In this document: positions 37,462 through 46,290 of the stretch, piece after piece
Numbering within the stretch: the stretch's first letter is position 1
Layout of the letters: every line of letters begins with the position of its first letter
Origin: Rhodobacteraceae bacterium Alg238-R152
Lineage (GTDB): Bacteria > Pseudomonadota > Alphaproteobacteria > Rhodobacterales > Rhodobacteraceae
Direction of reading: 5' to 3'
DNA length: 64,000 nucleotides
Assembly (NCBI GenBank): GCA_900537125.1
Contig: UNRJ01000005.1
Coordinates: 186,001 to 250,000 of the forward strand
Notes under the pieces: generated by a model
Told to the model about the DNA's origin: nothing
What the model saw: only the letters and a program-made list of their open reading frames with translations
Databases searched by the model: none
Translations under genes and position numbers: made by a program

Positions 37462-38769
37462 ATGAATATGCAGACCACCAACGTCATGGCCCCGCCGCCG
37501 CCCAAGCGGATTGAGGAGATGAAACTCCCGATCGTCATGATGCGGGACATCCTTCTGAAAACCATGTTCCGCAAAAACCTGGACATGGTCACCGACATTT
37601 CCAAAGCCATCTGCCTGCCAACGGCCGTCACACAAGAGTTGGTCGACATGGCGCGCGACCAAAAGCTGCTTGAGGCCACTGGCACGCTCAACGCCAACTC
37701 CGGCAATGAAATGGGCTACCAATTGACCGACGCAGGCCGGGGCCGCGCGCAGGATGCGTTGGCACAGTCTGAATACTTTGGTGCCATGCCTGTGCCGCTG
37801 GAAGTGTACCGCGAACAAATCAAACGTCAGTCTATCCGCAACATTCAAATCACCCGAGATCAGCTCACCGGCGCTATGGGGCATTTGATCTTACCGCCTG
37901 ACTTGCTGGACCAACTTGGCCCTGCAGTTGGCTCTGGCCGATCGATCCTGATGTATGGCCCGCCCGGCAACGGTAAGTCTTCAATTTCCAACGGTATTCG
38001 TGACGCCATGGGCGACAAAGTCTATGTGCCTCATGCCATCGAGTATGCTGGTCAGGTGATTACTGTTTACGACCCAATTGTGCATTCTGCTGCCGAAGGC
38101 GATGAGCAGGACGCAAACAGCCTGCGCCGCGTGGCCCGATTTGACAGCCGCTATATCAAATGTGACCGCCCCACCGTGATCACCGGTGGTGAGCTCTCTC
38201 TGAATATGCTTGATCTGGTCTACAACCCAACCGCCCGCACCTATCAGGCCCCTTTGCAGCTCAAATCCACCGGCGGAATCTTTATTGTGGACGACTTGGG
38301 GCGCCAAGCAGAGCCTCCACAAGCATTGGTGAACCGTTGGATTGTACCGCTGGAAGAAAGCAAAGACATTTTGGCGCTGCAATCTGGTGAAAAGTTTGAG
38401 GTTCCGTTTGACACATTGGTGATCTTCTCCACCAACTTCCATCCAAATGAAATCTTTGACCAAGCGGCCTTGCGCCGGATTTTTTACAAAATCAAAATCG
38501 ACGGGCCGAGCCAGGAAAACTTCCTAAAAATCTTCGCGTTGGTGGCCAAGAAAAAGGGCCTTCCGCTGGATGAGACATCTCTCATTCACCTGCTCAAAAC
38601 CAAATACCCAACCATCGACAACACTTACGCCAACTATCAGCCGGTGTTCTTAATTGATCAGATTATCTCAATTTGTGAGTTTGAGGGCATTCCCTACCAA
38701 ATGCGCCCCGATCTCATCGACCGCGCATGGGCCAATATGTTTGTGAAAGACGAACACATCGTCAAGTGA
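37462..38769 (+). CDS. AAA ATPase at the end of the tad locus
   Basis: 435 residues. An N-terminal winged-helix-like region (about 20-100; [35 protein letters not shown]) precedes an AAA core with Walker A GPPGNGKS (166-173) and Walker [10 protein letters not shown] (272-280), then a sensor region with [18 protein letters not shown]. It looks like a MoxR/ClpX-type chaperone ATPase. A CAGGAG box ten bases upstream supports this start. A role in pilus function is inferred only from position. Confidence 0.85.
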   Translation: MNMQTTNVMAPPPPKRIEEMKLPIVMMRDILLKTMFRKNLDMVTDISKAICLPTAVTQELVDMARDQKLLEATGTLNANSGNEMGYQLTDAGRGRAQDALAQSEYFGAMPVPLEVYREQIKRQSIRNIQITRDQLTGAMGHLILPPDLLDQLGPAVGSGRSILMYGPPGNGKSSISNGIRDAMGDKVYVPHAIEYAGQVITVYDPIVHSAAEGDEQDANSLRRVARFDSRYIKCDRPTVITGGELSLNMLDLVYNPTARTYQAPLQLKSTGGIFIVDDLGRQAEPPQALVNRWIVPLEESKDILALQSGEKFEVPFDTLVIFSTNFHPNEIFDQAALRRIFYKIKIDGPSQENFLKIFALVAKKKGLPLDETSLIHLLKTKYPTIDNTYANYQPVFLIDQIISICEFEGIPYQMRPDLIDRAWANMFVKDEHIVK

Positions 38770-38772
38770 ACC

Positions 38773-38799
38773 AAAAGGCCGCATCGCGCGGCCTTTTTT
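38773..38799 (+). terminator. Terminator of the AAA ATPase gene
   Basis: AAAAGGCCGC - ATCGC - GCGGCCTTTTTTG: a 9-10-bp stem and T6, four bases after the stop; marks the end of the tad locus. Confidence 0.92.
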
Positions 38800-38828
38800 G
38801 TTCGCCAAACATACCTTACATAGACTTC

Positions 38829-39068
38829 ATGTCACCGCTTGCCCATATCGCCGCTCTGCCTGTCCGGGCTTACCGCTTGGTGTTCAGCCCTTGGGTTGGC
38901 TTCAACTGCCGCTATCAACCGACCTGCTCGGCATATGCGTTAGAAGCCTTGGAAAAACATGGTGCGGTCAAAGGCAGTTGGCTCACGCTGCGCCGCCTCT
39001 GCCGGTGTCATCCTTTTGGCAGTAGCGGCTATGACCCGGTCCCCCCCTGCGACCACGACCACCCCTGA
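38829..39068 (+). CDS. yidD: Membrane protein insertion efficiency factor YidD
   Basis: 79 residues. [20 protein letters not shown] is the YidD signature, with three conserved Cys (the third in [11 protein letters not shown]). The protein helps YidC and Sec insert membrane proteins. The start is the ATG at 38829; the upstream in-frame extension overlaps the terminator. yidC lies 3.6 kb downstream on the same strand. Confidence 0.94.
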   Translation: MSPLAHIAALPVRAYRLVFSPWVGFNCRYQPTCSAYALEALEKHGAVKGSWLTLRRLCRCHPFGSSGYDPVPPCDHDHP

Positions 39069-39157
39069 CTCTCCGCTCAAACGAGCAAAGCCCGTCTGGA
39101 CACCCGCAATCAGAGTGTTAGCTTGATGCCATTCATTGTCCTTTCAGGAGATTTCCC

Positions 39158-39661
39158 ATGCGCCTTTCTCACATCTTGGCCACAGCGGCCGCATTGACCC
39201 TTGGAAGCACAGCCGCAATGGCTGACAAGTTTGTCGGCTACGGCGCCGTTGAGGGCTGGAACGTCCACATCGACACGGAGAAAGGTTCTTGCCTGGTCGA
39301 AACCAAAGACGATTTTGACAATGTGATCCAAATGGGACTGACCAAAGATCGCGCCATTGGCTACATCGGCATTTTCACAAAGGAAAAAACCGACATTACA
39401 AAGGATAGCAAGCAAAGCGTTGCTCTGCTGATTGGTGAAAACCTTTATGTTGGCGAAGCAACCGGCATGCGTGGCAACATCACCAAAGGCTACAGTGGTG
39501 GGTATGTCTTGACCGACGATCCCGAAGTCTACGAGGCTGTCCGCCGCGCACACACGATGACCGTGTTTCCAGAAAAAGAGTACTCATTCATCGTTAATCT
39601 CAGCGGCACTGCCAAAGCGTTGGATCTTGCCAAGAAATGCAACGAAGAGCAGATGCAGTAA
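39158..39661 (+). CDS. Secreted hypothetical protein
   Basis: 167 residues with a signal peptide (MRLSHILATAAALTLGSTAA, cleavage near AMA-DK). The mature domain has two Cys (GSCLVETKDDFDN and AKKCNEEQ) and several beta-strand-like stretches; YGAVEGWNVHIDTEKGSC resembles a repeated theme in small alphaproteobacterial periplasmic proteins. I cannot assign a function. TTTCAGGAGATTTCCC precedes the ATG. Unclear operon membership. Confidence 0.75.
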   Translation: MRLSHILATAAALTLGSTAAMADKFVGYGAVEGWNVHIDTEKGSCLVETKDDFDNVIQMGLTKDRAIGYIGIFTKEKTDITKDSKQSVALLIGENLYVGEATGMRGNITKGYSGGYVLTDDPEVYEAVRRAHTMTVFPEKEYSFIVNLSGTAKALDLAKKCNEEQMQ

Positions 39662-40005
39662 TCAGCCACACGTGACTGGGCGCTTCACTTGAGCCGTCCA
39701 GTCGCCTCCTCTTTCACCGGGACCCCAAATTGGCCCGGAATTCCGCGTATGCTTAACGCAAGCCCGTTTGTCCCCTGATCCAGGCCTCACTGCCCCCCCC
39801 CCCAGAACTGAGATCTCTCAATGAATGACAGGCTTTCGCAAGACTCTGTCTCATTTTGGAACTCCTCCCCCAAAAAGTCCTGATACCGTGTGTCCTAAAC
39901 CACAGGGGTCTGGTTTTCCTTACGAGCTCTTGCGAACCCAGCCCAACCTGTGGATATCCTTGGGGATAGATTGACCCTGAAAGACCACTTCACGTAAGGC
40001 ACAGC
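39662..40005. other. Intergenic region with an 11-base C run
   Basis: 344 bp before ttcA with no gene. A homopolymer of 11 Cs spans 39793-39803 and could vary in length by slippage. A weak hairpin with GACTGG and CCAGTC arms lies near 39675-39705. No promoter or regulator site is certain. Confidence 0.5.
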
Positions 40006-40875
40006 ATGTTAGATGATCTGAATGATATCCACCCGCTGTTCCACGACGCGCCTTCTTCCGCCAATTTCAAGAAGTTACGCAAACGACTCGTACGCCAAAC
40101 CCGCGAGGCGATCGAGCAATACGGCATGATCGAGCGCGGCGCCAAGTGGCTAGTGTGCCTGTCCGGAGGGAAGGATTCCTACACCCTGCTGGCGGTTTTG
40201 CATGAGCTCAAGTGGCGTGGCTTGTTGCCCGTGGAACTTTTGGCCTGCAATCTGGACCAGGGACAACCTAACTTTCCCGCGACTGTGCTGCCGGCGTTCT
40301 TAGAACGAATGCAGGTTCCGCACCGGGTTGAGTACCAGGACACCTACTCGATTGTGAAAGACAAGGTTCCAGAGGGCCGGACGTTCTGTGCGCTTTGTTC
40401 GCGCCTGCGCCGGGGCAATCTATACCGCGTCGCCCGAGAAGAAGGGTGTAGCGCGGTTGTGTTGGGCCATCACCGCGATGATATTCTTGAAACCTTCTTT
40501 ATGAACCTGTTCCATGGCGGGCGTTTGGCCACCATGCCGCCCAAACTTGTTAACGAAGAAGGCGATCTTTTTGTGTATCGCCCGCTGGCCCATGTCGCCG
40601 AAGAGGATTGTGAGAAATTTGCCCAGGCGATGAACTATCCGATCATCCCATGTGACCTCTGCGGGTCCCAAGATGGCCTACAACGTCAACAAGTTAAGCA
40701 GATCTTGGACCAGTGGGAGGCCAACAGTCCAGGGCGACGTCAGGTGATGTTCAAAGCGCTGACCAACATCCGCCCGAGCCATATGATGGATCCAAAACTG
40801 TTCGATTTTGCTGGTTTAATTCGAAAATCAGTAAAATTTGAACAAAATTCGGATACCATCCCTAAGCTACGTTAA
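40006..40875 (+). CDS. ttcA: tRNA 2-thiocytidine(32) synthetase TtcA
   Basis: 289 residues. PP-loop SGGKDS (53-58) for ATP binding; Fe-S ligands come from C128-x2-C131 ([11 protein letters not shown]) and the pair C216-x2-C219 (PCDLCGSQ). [20 protein letters not shown] is the TtcA signature. It thiolates C32 of several tRNAs. It follows the C-run spacer. Confidence 0.96.
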   Translation: MLDDLNDIHPLFHDAPSSANFKKLRKRLVRQTREAIEQYGMIERGAKWLVCLSGGKDSYTLLAVLHELKWRGLLPVELLACNLDQGQPNFPATVLPAFLERMQVPHRVEYQDTYSIVKDKVPEGRTFCALCSRLRRGNLYRVAREEGCSAVVLGHHRDDILETFFMNLFHGGRLATMPPKLVNEEGDLFVYRPLAHVAEEDCEKFAQAMNYPIIPCDLCGSQDGLQRQQVKQILDQWEANSPGRRQVMFKALTNIRPSHMMDPKLFDFAGLIRKSVKFEQNSDTIPKLR

Positions 40876-40936
40876 CTGAACACTTAAGAGAATCGATGAC
40901 ACTAGACTGAGATTTATGCGTCATAGGACACCACAT

Positions 40937-42487
40937 ATGCAGTCGCGACTGGAAACATTTCTGGCTTCGATTCGGGCTTATTGGGCTCGCGAGTCATCGG
41001 TGCGGCGCATTGTGCCTCTGTTGTTTCCGCTGGTGACCTTGGCTGCTTGGCTTGTGTTCGGAGAATTTGGCCTTCTGGTCTGCGCGTTCCTTTTGCCGCT
41101 GCCCTTCTTGATGTTCTCTCCTTACACCGCCGCCAAACGGCGCAAGAAAGGGGAAGTTGATGGTCTGACCGGCCTGCTGACACCGGCTGGTTTTGAGCGC
41201 CAAATGCAGGAGAAAATGGAAACTCTCGAAGAGGACGGCCGCACCACGGCCTGCTTCTCCATTAAGCTCGACAATTTTGCCCGCCTGCGTGAAAACCACG
41301 GAGATCAGGCTGCCGAAGAGGTGCTGCGCTCCGTGGCAGAGCGTCTCAAAAATGCCCTGCGGTCCGGCGATCTTGTCTCCCGCTCGGGTGACGCCTCCTT
41401 TACCGTTGCACTGGAACCCATTGCCTACTTTGACGTGGAAAGCGGTGTGCAAATGGCATCTCGTTTTCAGACCGCCATCGAAGAACCTATGCCGCTGCAA
41501 ATGGCCTCGATTTACGTCAGTTGTTCCATTGGGTTTTGCCTGTCTTCACGCCTGAACCGCCCGTCCGCGACGGCCATGATCCAAGCCGCCGATATGGCCA
41601 TGTCTGAAGCGCAAATGACCGGTGACAGCAATATCCGCGCCTATTCTACGGATATGGGCCGCAAGGTGATTTCGCGCCGCAAAACCCAAAGTGAAGCGGC
41701 GCGTACGTTGCAACGTGACCAAATTCGCGCCTGGTTCCAACCCCAGGTGTCCACAGACACCGGCCTTGTGACCGGTTTTGAGGCGCTTGCCCGTTGGGAA
41801 CACCCAGAACGCGGCATTCTGGCCCCAATTCAGTTTCTCGATGTGCTGCACCAAACCGGCCAGATGGGTCAATTGGCCGACCTGATGCTGCGCCAATCTT
41901 TGGATGCAGTGCGCGCATGGGATGACGCTGGCTTTACTGTGCCGATGGTCGGCGTGAACTTCGCAGGTGAAGAGCTGCGCAGCCCCACATTGGTTGAACG
42001 CATCCAATGGGAGCTCGACCGCACCGAGCTGGACGCCAAACGCCTGGGCATCGAAGTGCTCGAAAGCGTGGTCGCCGGCACACCGGACGACATGGTGGTG
42101 CGCAACGTCGAAGCGATCAGCGCATTGGGCTGCGCCGTTGACCTCGACGATTTTGGCACCGGACATGCCTCAATATCCTCCATCCGACGACTGCCTGTGA
42201 AACGCATCAAGATCGACCGCTCTTTTGTGACCAACATTGACAAAGACCCCGATCAGCAACGCATGATTGCGGCGATTGTCACCATGGCAGAGCGCCTTGG
42301 ATTGGAAACCTTGGCTGAAGGTGTTGAAAATCCAGCAGAACACGCAATGCTGGCGCAGCTTGGATGCTCTCATGTGCAGGGGTATGGCATCGCCCGACCA
42401 ATGCCGTTTTATGAGACCATCAAATGGATGACCGAGCACCAAGAAAAAATTGGACCGGCGCTTCAGATAGGCAACAAGCCACATTAA
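40937..42487 (+). CDS. Membrane EAL-domain phosphodiesterase with degenerate GGDEF domain
   Basis: 516 residues from the chosen ATG (AGGA nine bases upstream; another ATG at 40916 has no good site). Two membrane helices (about 25-65), a GGDEF-type domain in which the signature is changed to SRSGDASF, then an intact EAL domain (FEALARWEHP, VDLDDFGTGHASISSIRRLP, KRIKIDRSFVTNI, LETLAEGVEN). The GGDEF half probably cannot make c-di-GMP but may bind GTP; the EAL half should hydrolyse c-di-GMP, a signal that often controls pili and motility. Confidence 0.93.
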   Translation: MQSRLETFLASIRAYWARESSVRRIVPLLFPLVTLAAWLVFGEFGLLVCAFLLPLPFLMFSPYTAAKRRKKGEVDGLTGLLTPAGFERQMQEKMETLEEDGRTTACFSIKLDNFARLRENHGDQAAEEVLRSVAERLKNALRSGDLVSRSGDASFTVALEPIAYFDVESGVQMASRFQTAIEEPMPLQMASIYVSCSIGFCLSSRLNRPSATAMIQAADMAMSEAQMTGDSNIRAYSTDMGRKVISRRKTQSEAARTLQRDQIRAWFQPQVSTDTGLVTGFEALARWEHPERGILAPIQFLDVLHQTGQMGQLADLMLRQSLDAVRAWDDAGFTVPMVGVNFAGEELRSPTLVERIQWELDRTELDAKRLGIEVLESVVAGTPDDMVVRNVEAISALGCAVDLDDFGTGHASISSIRRLPVKRIKIDRSFVTNIDKDPDQQRMIAAIVTMAERLGLETLAEGVENPAEHAMLAQLGCSHVQGYGIARPMPFYETIKWMTEHQEKIGPALQIGNKPH

Positions 42488-42628
42488 TCGCAGCGGCGCC
42501 TTCGTATTAACGCCATTCCGACCACAACGAACCGTCGCGTTTCGTGCCAATCGGGTCGAATCCCCTTGACCTTTGGTCGCCACCTCTGTTGAACCTCCCC
42601 AACCTTTCACGACAGATGGCTTGCGGCA

Positions 42629-44452
42629 ATGGACGATCAGAACAAGAACCTCATCCTCGCGACGGCGCTCAGCTTTGGCGTCATCCTGATTTGGTTCGTC
42701 TTGTTTCCCCCTCCTGAGGCAACTCAAGACCCCAACGCGCTGACCGCTGTCGAAAGCACCGACGCCGTCACACCCTCCACCGCTCCGGCAACCGCCACAA
42801 CCGATGCAGCAAACTCTGGCGCCGCCACGTCTGTGGAGGCCACTGAAGTTGCCAACGCGCCACGTGTGGACATCGACACGGACCGTCTGTCTGGCTCGGT
42901 CTCTTTGTTGGGTGGCCGTCTGGATGATCTGAAGCTGAACGACTACCGCGAAACCCAAGAAGAAGGCTCACCCATCGTGACCTTCCTCTCGCCCAATGGC
43001 GAACCAAACGCCTATTACGCGCTTTATGGCTGGGCTCCGGGAGCTGGCCTGTCTCTGGACCAGGTGCCGGGCTCCAACACCCTCTGGAGTGTTGAGAGCG
43101 GTGATACACTCACTGTCGAGACGCCAATTACCCTGAAATGGGACAATGGCGCGGGCCTGACCTTCCGCCGTACCATCTCGGTGGACAAAGACTATATGTT
43201 CTCTGTGAACCAAACCGTTGAAAATACCGGTGCGGGCACGGTGTCTCTGGCGCCTTACGGTATTCTGGCGCGCTACGGTGAGCCAGAGGATCTGAAGAAC
43301 TTCTTCATCCTGCACGAAGGCCTGATCTCCATGGCTGACGGCGAATTGACCGAAACCGATTATGATGGCATGACCGACTTCACCTTCGATCAACGCGAAG
43401 GTGCACCAGCAGAGGTTACACAAGTCGAGGCCAACGGCTGGATCGGCTTCACTGACCACTATTGGATGGCCACTCTGATCCCCGAGCAGGGCAAGCCGTT
43501 CAAATCCGTGGCAAAATACGACGCCTCTCGCGACATCTATCAGTCGGAAGCCGTTATGCCGACGATGACTGTAAACGCAGGTGAAACCGCAACAGCCAAC
43601 TCTCAGCTGTTTGCCGGGTCAAAAGACTGGGGCATCATCCGCGATTACCAGAACGAAGAAGGTGTCGAAGGCCTGCTTGAGTCCATCGACTGGGGATGGT
43701 TTTCCTTCCTGACCAAGCCGATCATGTGGCTGTTGATGTGGCTCTATGGCTTCATCGGCAACATGGGCTGGGCCATCATCGCCCTGACAGTGGTTCTGAA
43801 AATCATCGTCTTCCCGCTGGCCTATAAATCTTATGCTTCGATGGCGAAGATGAAAGAGCTTCAACCACAAATGGAGAAGCTTAAGGAAAACGCCGGCGAC
43901 GACCGTCAGAAGATGCAGCAGGCGATGATGGAGCTGTATAAGAAGGAAAAGGTCAATCCAGCGGCTGGCTGTTTGCCAATCCTGATTCAGATCCCAATCT
44001 TCTTCTCGCTCTACAAAGTGATCTTTGTGACCAAAGAACTGCGTCACGCCCCGTGGTTTGGCTGGATCACCGATCTCTCCGCGCCAGACCCAAGCTCGAT
44101 CTTCAACCTGTTTGGCATCCTGCCGTTTGGCATTCCCGAACTGGGCTTCTTTGAAATCTTCTCCTTGGGCATCCTGCCAATCCTGCTGGGTATTTCCATG
44201 TGGCTGCAGCAGAAGCTGAACCCGGCCCCCACCGATCCAACGCAAAAGATGATCTTTGCGTGGATGCCATGGGTCTTCATGTTCATGCTTGGCAGCTTCG
44301 CCTCTGGTCTGGTGGTGTACTGGATCACCAACAACGTGATCACCTTCATCCAGCAGTATGGCATCATGCGTCAGCATGGCTATAAGCCGGATGTGTTTGG
44401 CAACATCACATCCAGCTTCAAGAAGAAGCCGCCTGAAGAGGACGCCAAGTAA
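42629..44452 (+). CDS. yidC: Membrane protein insertase YidC
   Basis: 607 residues. N-terminal membrane helix (about 8-26), a long acidic periplasmic domain (about 30-345), and five C-terminal membrane helices, including FPLAYKSYASMAKMKELQPQ and AAGCLPILIQIPIFFSLYKV, the YidC/Oxa1 signature. It inserts small membrane proteins with and without Sec. Its stop TAA overlaps the MOSC gene start (TAATG), forming the yidC-MOSC-yihA operon. Confidence 0.97.
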   Translation: MDDQNKNLILATALSFGVILIWFVLFPPPEATQDPNALTAVESTDAVTPSTAPATATTDAANSGAATSVEATEVANAPRVDIDTDRLSGSVSLLGGRLDDLKLNDYRETQEEGSPIVTFLSPNGEPNAYYALYGWAPGAGLSLDQVPGSNTLWSVESGDTLTVETPITLKWDNGAGLTFRRTISVDKDYMFSVNQTVENTGAGTVSLAPYGILARYGEPEDLKNFFILHEGLISMADGELTETDYDGMTDFTFDQREGAPAEVTQVEANGWIGFTDHYWMATLIPEQGKPFKSVAKYDASRDIYQSEAVMPTMTVNAGETATANSQLFAGSKDWGIIRDYQNEEGVEGLLESIDWGWFSFLTKPIMWLLMWLYGFIGNMGWAIIALTVVLKIIVFPLAYKSYASMAKMKELQPQMEKLKENAGDDRQKMQQAMMELYKKEKVNPAAGCLPILIQIPIFFSLYKVIFVTKELRHAPWFGWITDLSAPDPSSIFNLFGILPFGIPELGFFEIFSLGILPILLGISMWLQQKLNPAPTDPTQKMIFAWMPWVFMFMLGSFASGLVVYWITNNVITFIQQYGIMRQHGYKPDVFGNITSSFKKKPPEEDAK

Positions 44453-45195
44453 TGGGAACCGTCTCCGCACTTTGGCGACACCCGATAAAGGCCCACGGAC
44501 GCGAGTCCGTGGGTCATATCTCTTTGGTGGAGGGGCAAACCTTCCCCTGGGATCGTCGCTACGCCGTGGCCCATGAAAACGCCAAAACCGACGGCGGCGA
44601 ATGGGCCCGCTGCGTGAACTTCTCTCGCGCCGCCAAGGCGCCAGAGTTGCAGGCCATCACCGCCAAGGTGGATGAGGCGACTGGCAAGATCACTTTGCAG
44701 CATCCTGACCTTTGGGAACTGACATTTGATCCGGAGACCCAAGGTGACAAGCTGATTGATTGGGTGCGCCCAATTATGCCGAAAGACCGTGCTGCCAGCG
44801 CCAAACTGGTGCCAGCGGGTGAATTTGGCATGACCGACAGCCCCTTCCCTTCTATCGCGATCCACACCACCGCCAGCCATCGTGCCATCGAAGGCCGCTT
44901 GGGGCGTAAGCTCGCGACAGAACGCTGGCGTGGCAACATCTGGCTGGATGGGTTTGCCCCATGGGAAGAGTTTGACTGGATTGGCAAGACCCTTCGCATT
45001 GGCGAGACGGAAATCGAGGTGCTCGAGCGCATCACCCGCTGTCTGGCCACAACCGTCAACACCGACACCGGCAAACGCGACGCGGATACACTAGGGGTTC
45101 TGAACGAAGCCTTTGGCCATCAGGACTTTGGCGTCTACGGTGTGGTGAAAAAATCCGGCGACATTTCTGTCGGCAACACAGCAGAGGTGCTCTGA
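44452..45195 (+). CDS. MOSC domain protein
   Basis: 247 residues. N-terminal beta-barrel-like start (VSALWRHPIKAHGRESVG) and a C-terminal MOSC domain with RITRCLATTVNTDTGKRD, containing the conserved Cys expected to bind sulfur or molybdenum cofactor. Family members handle Moco sulfur or act in mARC-type reductions. It is translationally coupled to both yidC (TAATG) and yihA (TGATG). Confidence 0.88.
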   Translation: MGTVSALWRHPIKAHGRESVGHISLVEGQTFPWDRRYAVAHENAKTDGGEWARCVNFSRAAKAPELQAITAKVDEATGKITLQHPDLWELTFDPETQGDKLIDWVRPIMPKDRAASAKLVPAGEFGMTDSPFPSIAIHTTASHRAIEGRLGRKLATERWRGNIWLDGFAPWEEFDWIGKTLRIGETEIEVLERITRCLATTVNTDTGKRDADTLGVLNEAFGHQDFGVYGVVKKSGDISVGNTAEVL

Positions 45196-45848
45196 TGCAG
45201 CTTCCCTTCCCCTTTGTCGAAGATCCCGAACCCATCGCGTTTGAGCGTGGCCGCAAGCTGTTTGATGGCTCCAACTCCGAGTTTCTCAAAGGGGTGGTGG
45301 CCATGGATGGCCTGCCCTCGGGTGATCGTATTGAAGTCTGCTTTGCGGGCCGCTCCAACGTGGGCAAATCCACGCTGATCAACGCGCTGACCAACCGCAG
45401 CCGACTGGCACGGGCCTCCAACACACCTGGGCGCACCCAGGAGATCAACTTCTTCACCTTGACCGAGAGCCACTATCTTGTGGATTTGCCTGGCTATGGT
45501 TACGCCAATGCGCCTTTGGCGGTGGTGGAAAAATGGCAGCGCTTGTTGAAGCAATACCTCTCCGGGCGCGCCAACCTGCGCCGTGCCTTTGTGCTTATCG
45601 ACACCCGCCACGGCATCAAAGATGTCGACGAAGAAATCATGTCGCTGATGGACAGCTCCGCCCTCACCTTTCAGGTGGTGATGACCAAGGCCGATAAGGT
45701 CAAGGAGAAAGACCGCGAGAAAATCTTCAAGCAGGTCCGCGAAAAGCTCTCCAAACACCCGGCGGCCTTTCCTGAGATTGTGCTGACCAGCTCCGAAAAG
45801 GGCGACGGCATTGCCACGCTGCGCTCTATTATTGCAGGCCTCGAATAA
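45195..45848 (+). CDS. yihA: Ribosome biogenesis GTPase YihA/YsxC (EngB)
   Basis: 217 residues. All GTPase motifs are visible: G1 GRSNVGKS, G2 TPGRTQEINFF, G3 DLPGYG, G4 TKADK, and a SSEKGDG G5. It is an essential factor in large-subunit assembly. The ATG overlaps the MOSC stop (TGATG). Confidence 0.96.
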   Translation: MQLPFPFVEDPEPIAFERGRKLFDGSNSEFLKGVVAMDGLPSGDRIEVCFAGRSNVGKSTLINALTNRSRLARASNTPGRTQEINFFTLTESHYLVDLPGYGYANAPLAVVEKWQRLLKQYLSGRANLRRAFVLIDTRHGIKDVDEEIMSLMDSSALTFQVVMTKADKVKEKDREKIFKQVREKLSKHPAAFPEIVLTSSEKGDGIATLRSIIAGLE

Positions 45849-45851
45849 TCC

Positions 45852-46217
45852 ATGCGCTTTGTGACGTCTTTGGTTTTGTTGGTGGCTGTGCTGCTATCAG
45901 CCTCCATTCCTATGGGATGGATGCCAAAGACGTTGGCGGATGGCCACATGGTGCTGGTGATCTGTACCGGTGATAACTTTGCCGAATTGATCGTGGACGA
46001 AACCGGAGTGCCGGTGCCTTTCCACGAACAAACCGGAGAAGAGCGCAGTCCCTGTGCCTTCTCCGTCCTTGCCGAAGCTGTTCAAGTTCTGAATGGCCCC
46101 TTTCCTATGGTGCTTTCTGCGTCCCTGACCAATCGCTGGCAGCACCAGGATTTCACCCACAATAGCGCGGGCTTTCACCGCCGCTATGACGCCCGTGGTC
46201 CCCCAACGCTCTCCTGA
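45852..46217 (+). CDS. DUF2946-like secreted protein
   Basis: 121 residues. Signal peptide (about 1-29) with the pattern PMGWMPKTLADG, then MVLVICTGDN and a C-x-F motif (SPCAFSVL), a layout I associate with DUF2946 proteins. Such genes sit next to metal or siderophore uptake genes; here a PepSY membrane protein follows after 73 bases. The C-terminal tail is His/Arg-rich (HHQDFTHNSAGFHRRYD-like). A metal-related role is inferred. It begins three bases after yihA. Confidence 0.65.
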   Translation: MRFVTSLVLLVAVLLSASIPMGWMPKTLADGHMVLVICTGDNFAELIVDETGVPVPFHEQTGEERSPCAFSVLAEAVQVLNGPFPMVLSASLTNRWQHQDFTHNSAGFHRRYDARGPPTLS

Positions 46218-46290
46218 GTTTCCAATACAATCAAACACAACATAAGCCGCCTTGATGATCCAAGCGCGGTGCATCAGGAGATGTTCATTC

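Noticed and set aside
40871..40888. Possible CtrA site TTAA-N8-TTAA upstream of the EAL gene
   Set aside because: The spacing is eight rather than the seven required by the known CtrA consensus.
42540..42580. GGGTCGAATCCCC resembling a tRNA T-arm before yidC
   Set aside because: The T-loop is incomplete (TCGAAT without the leading T), and no acceptor or anticodon stem can be built around it.
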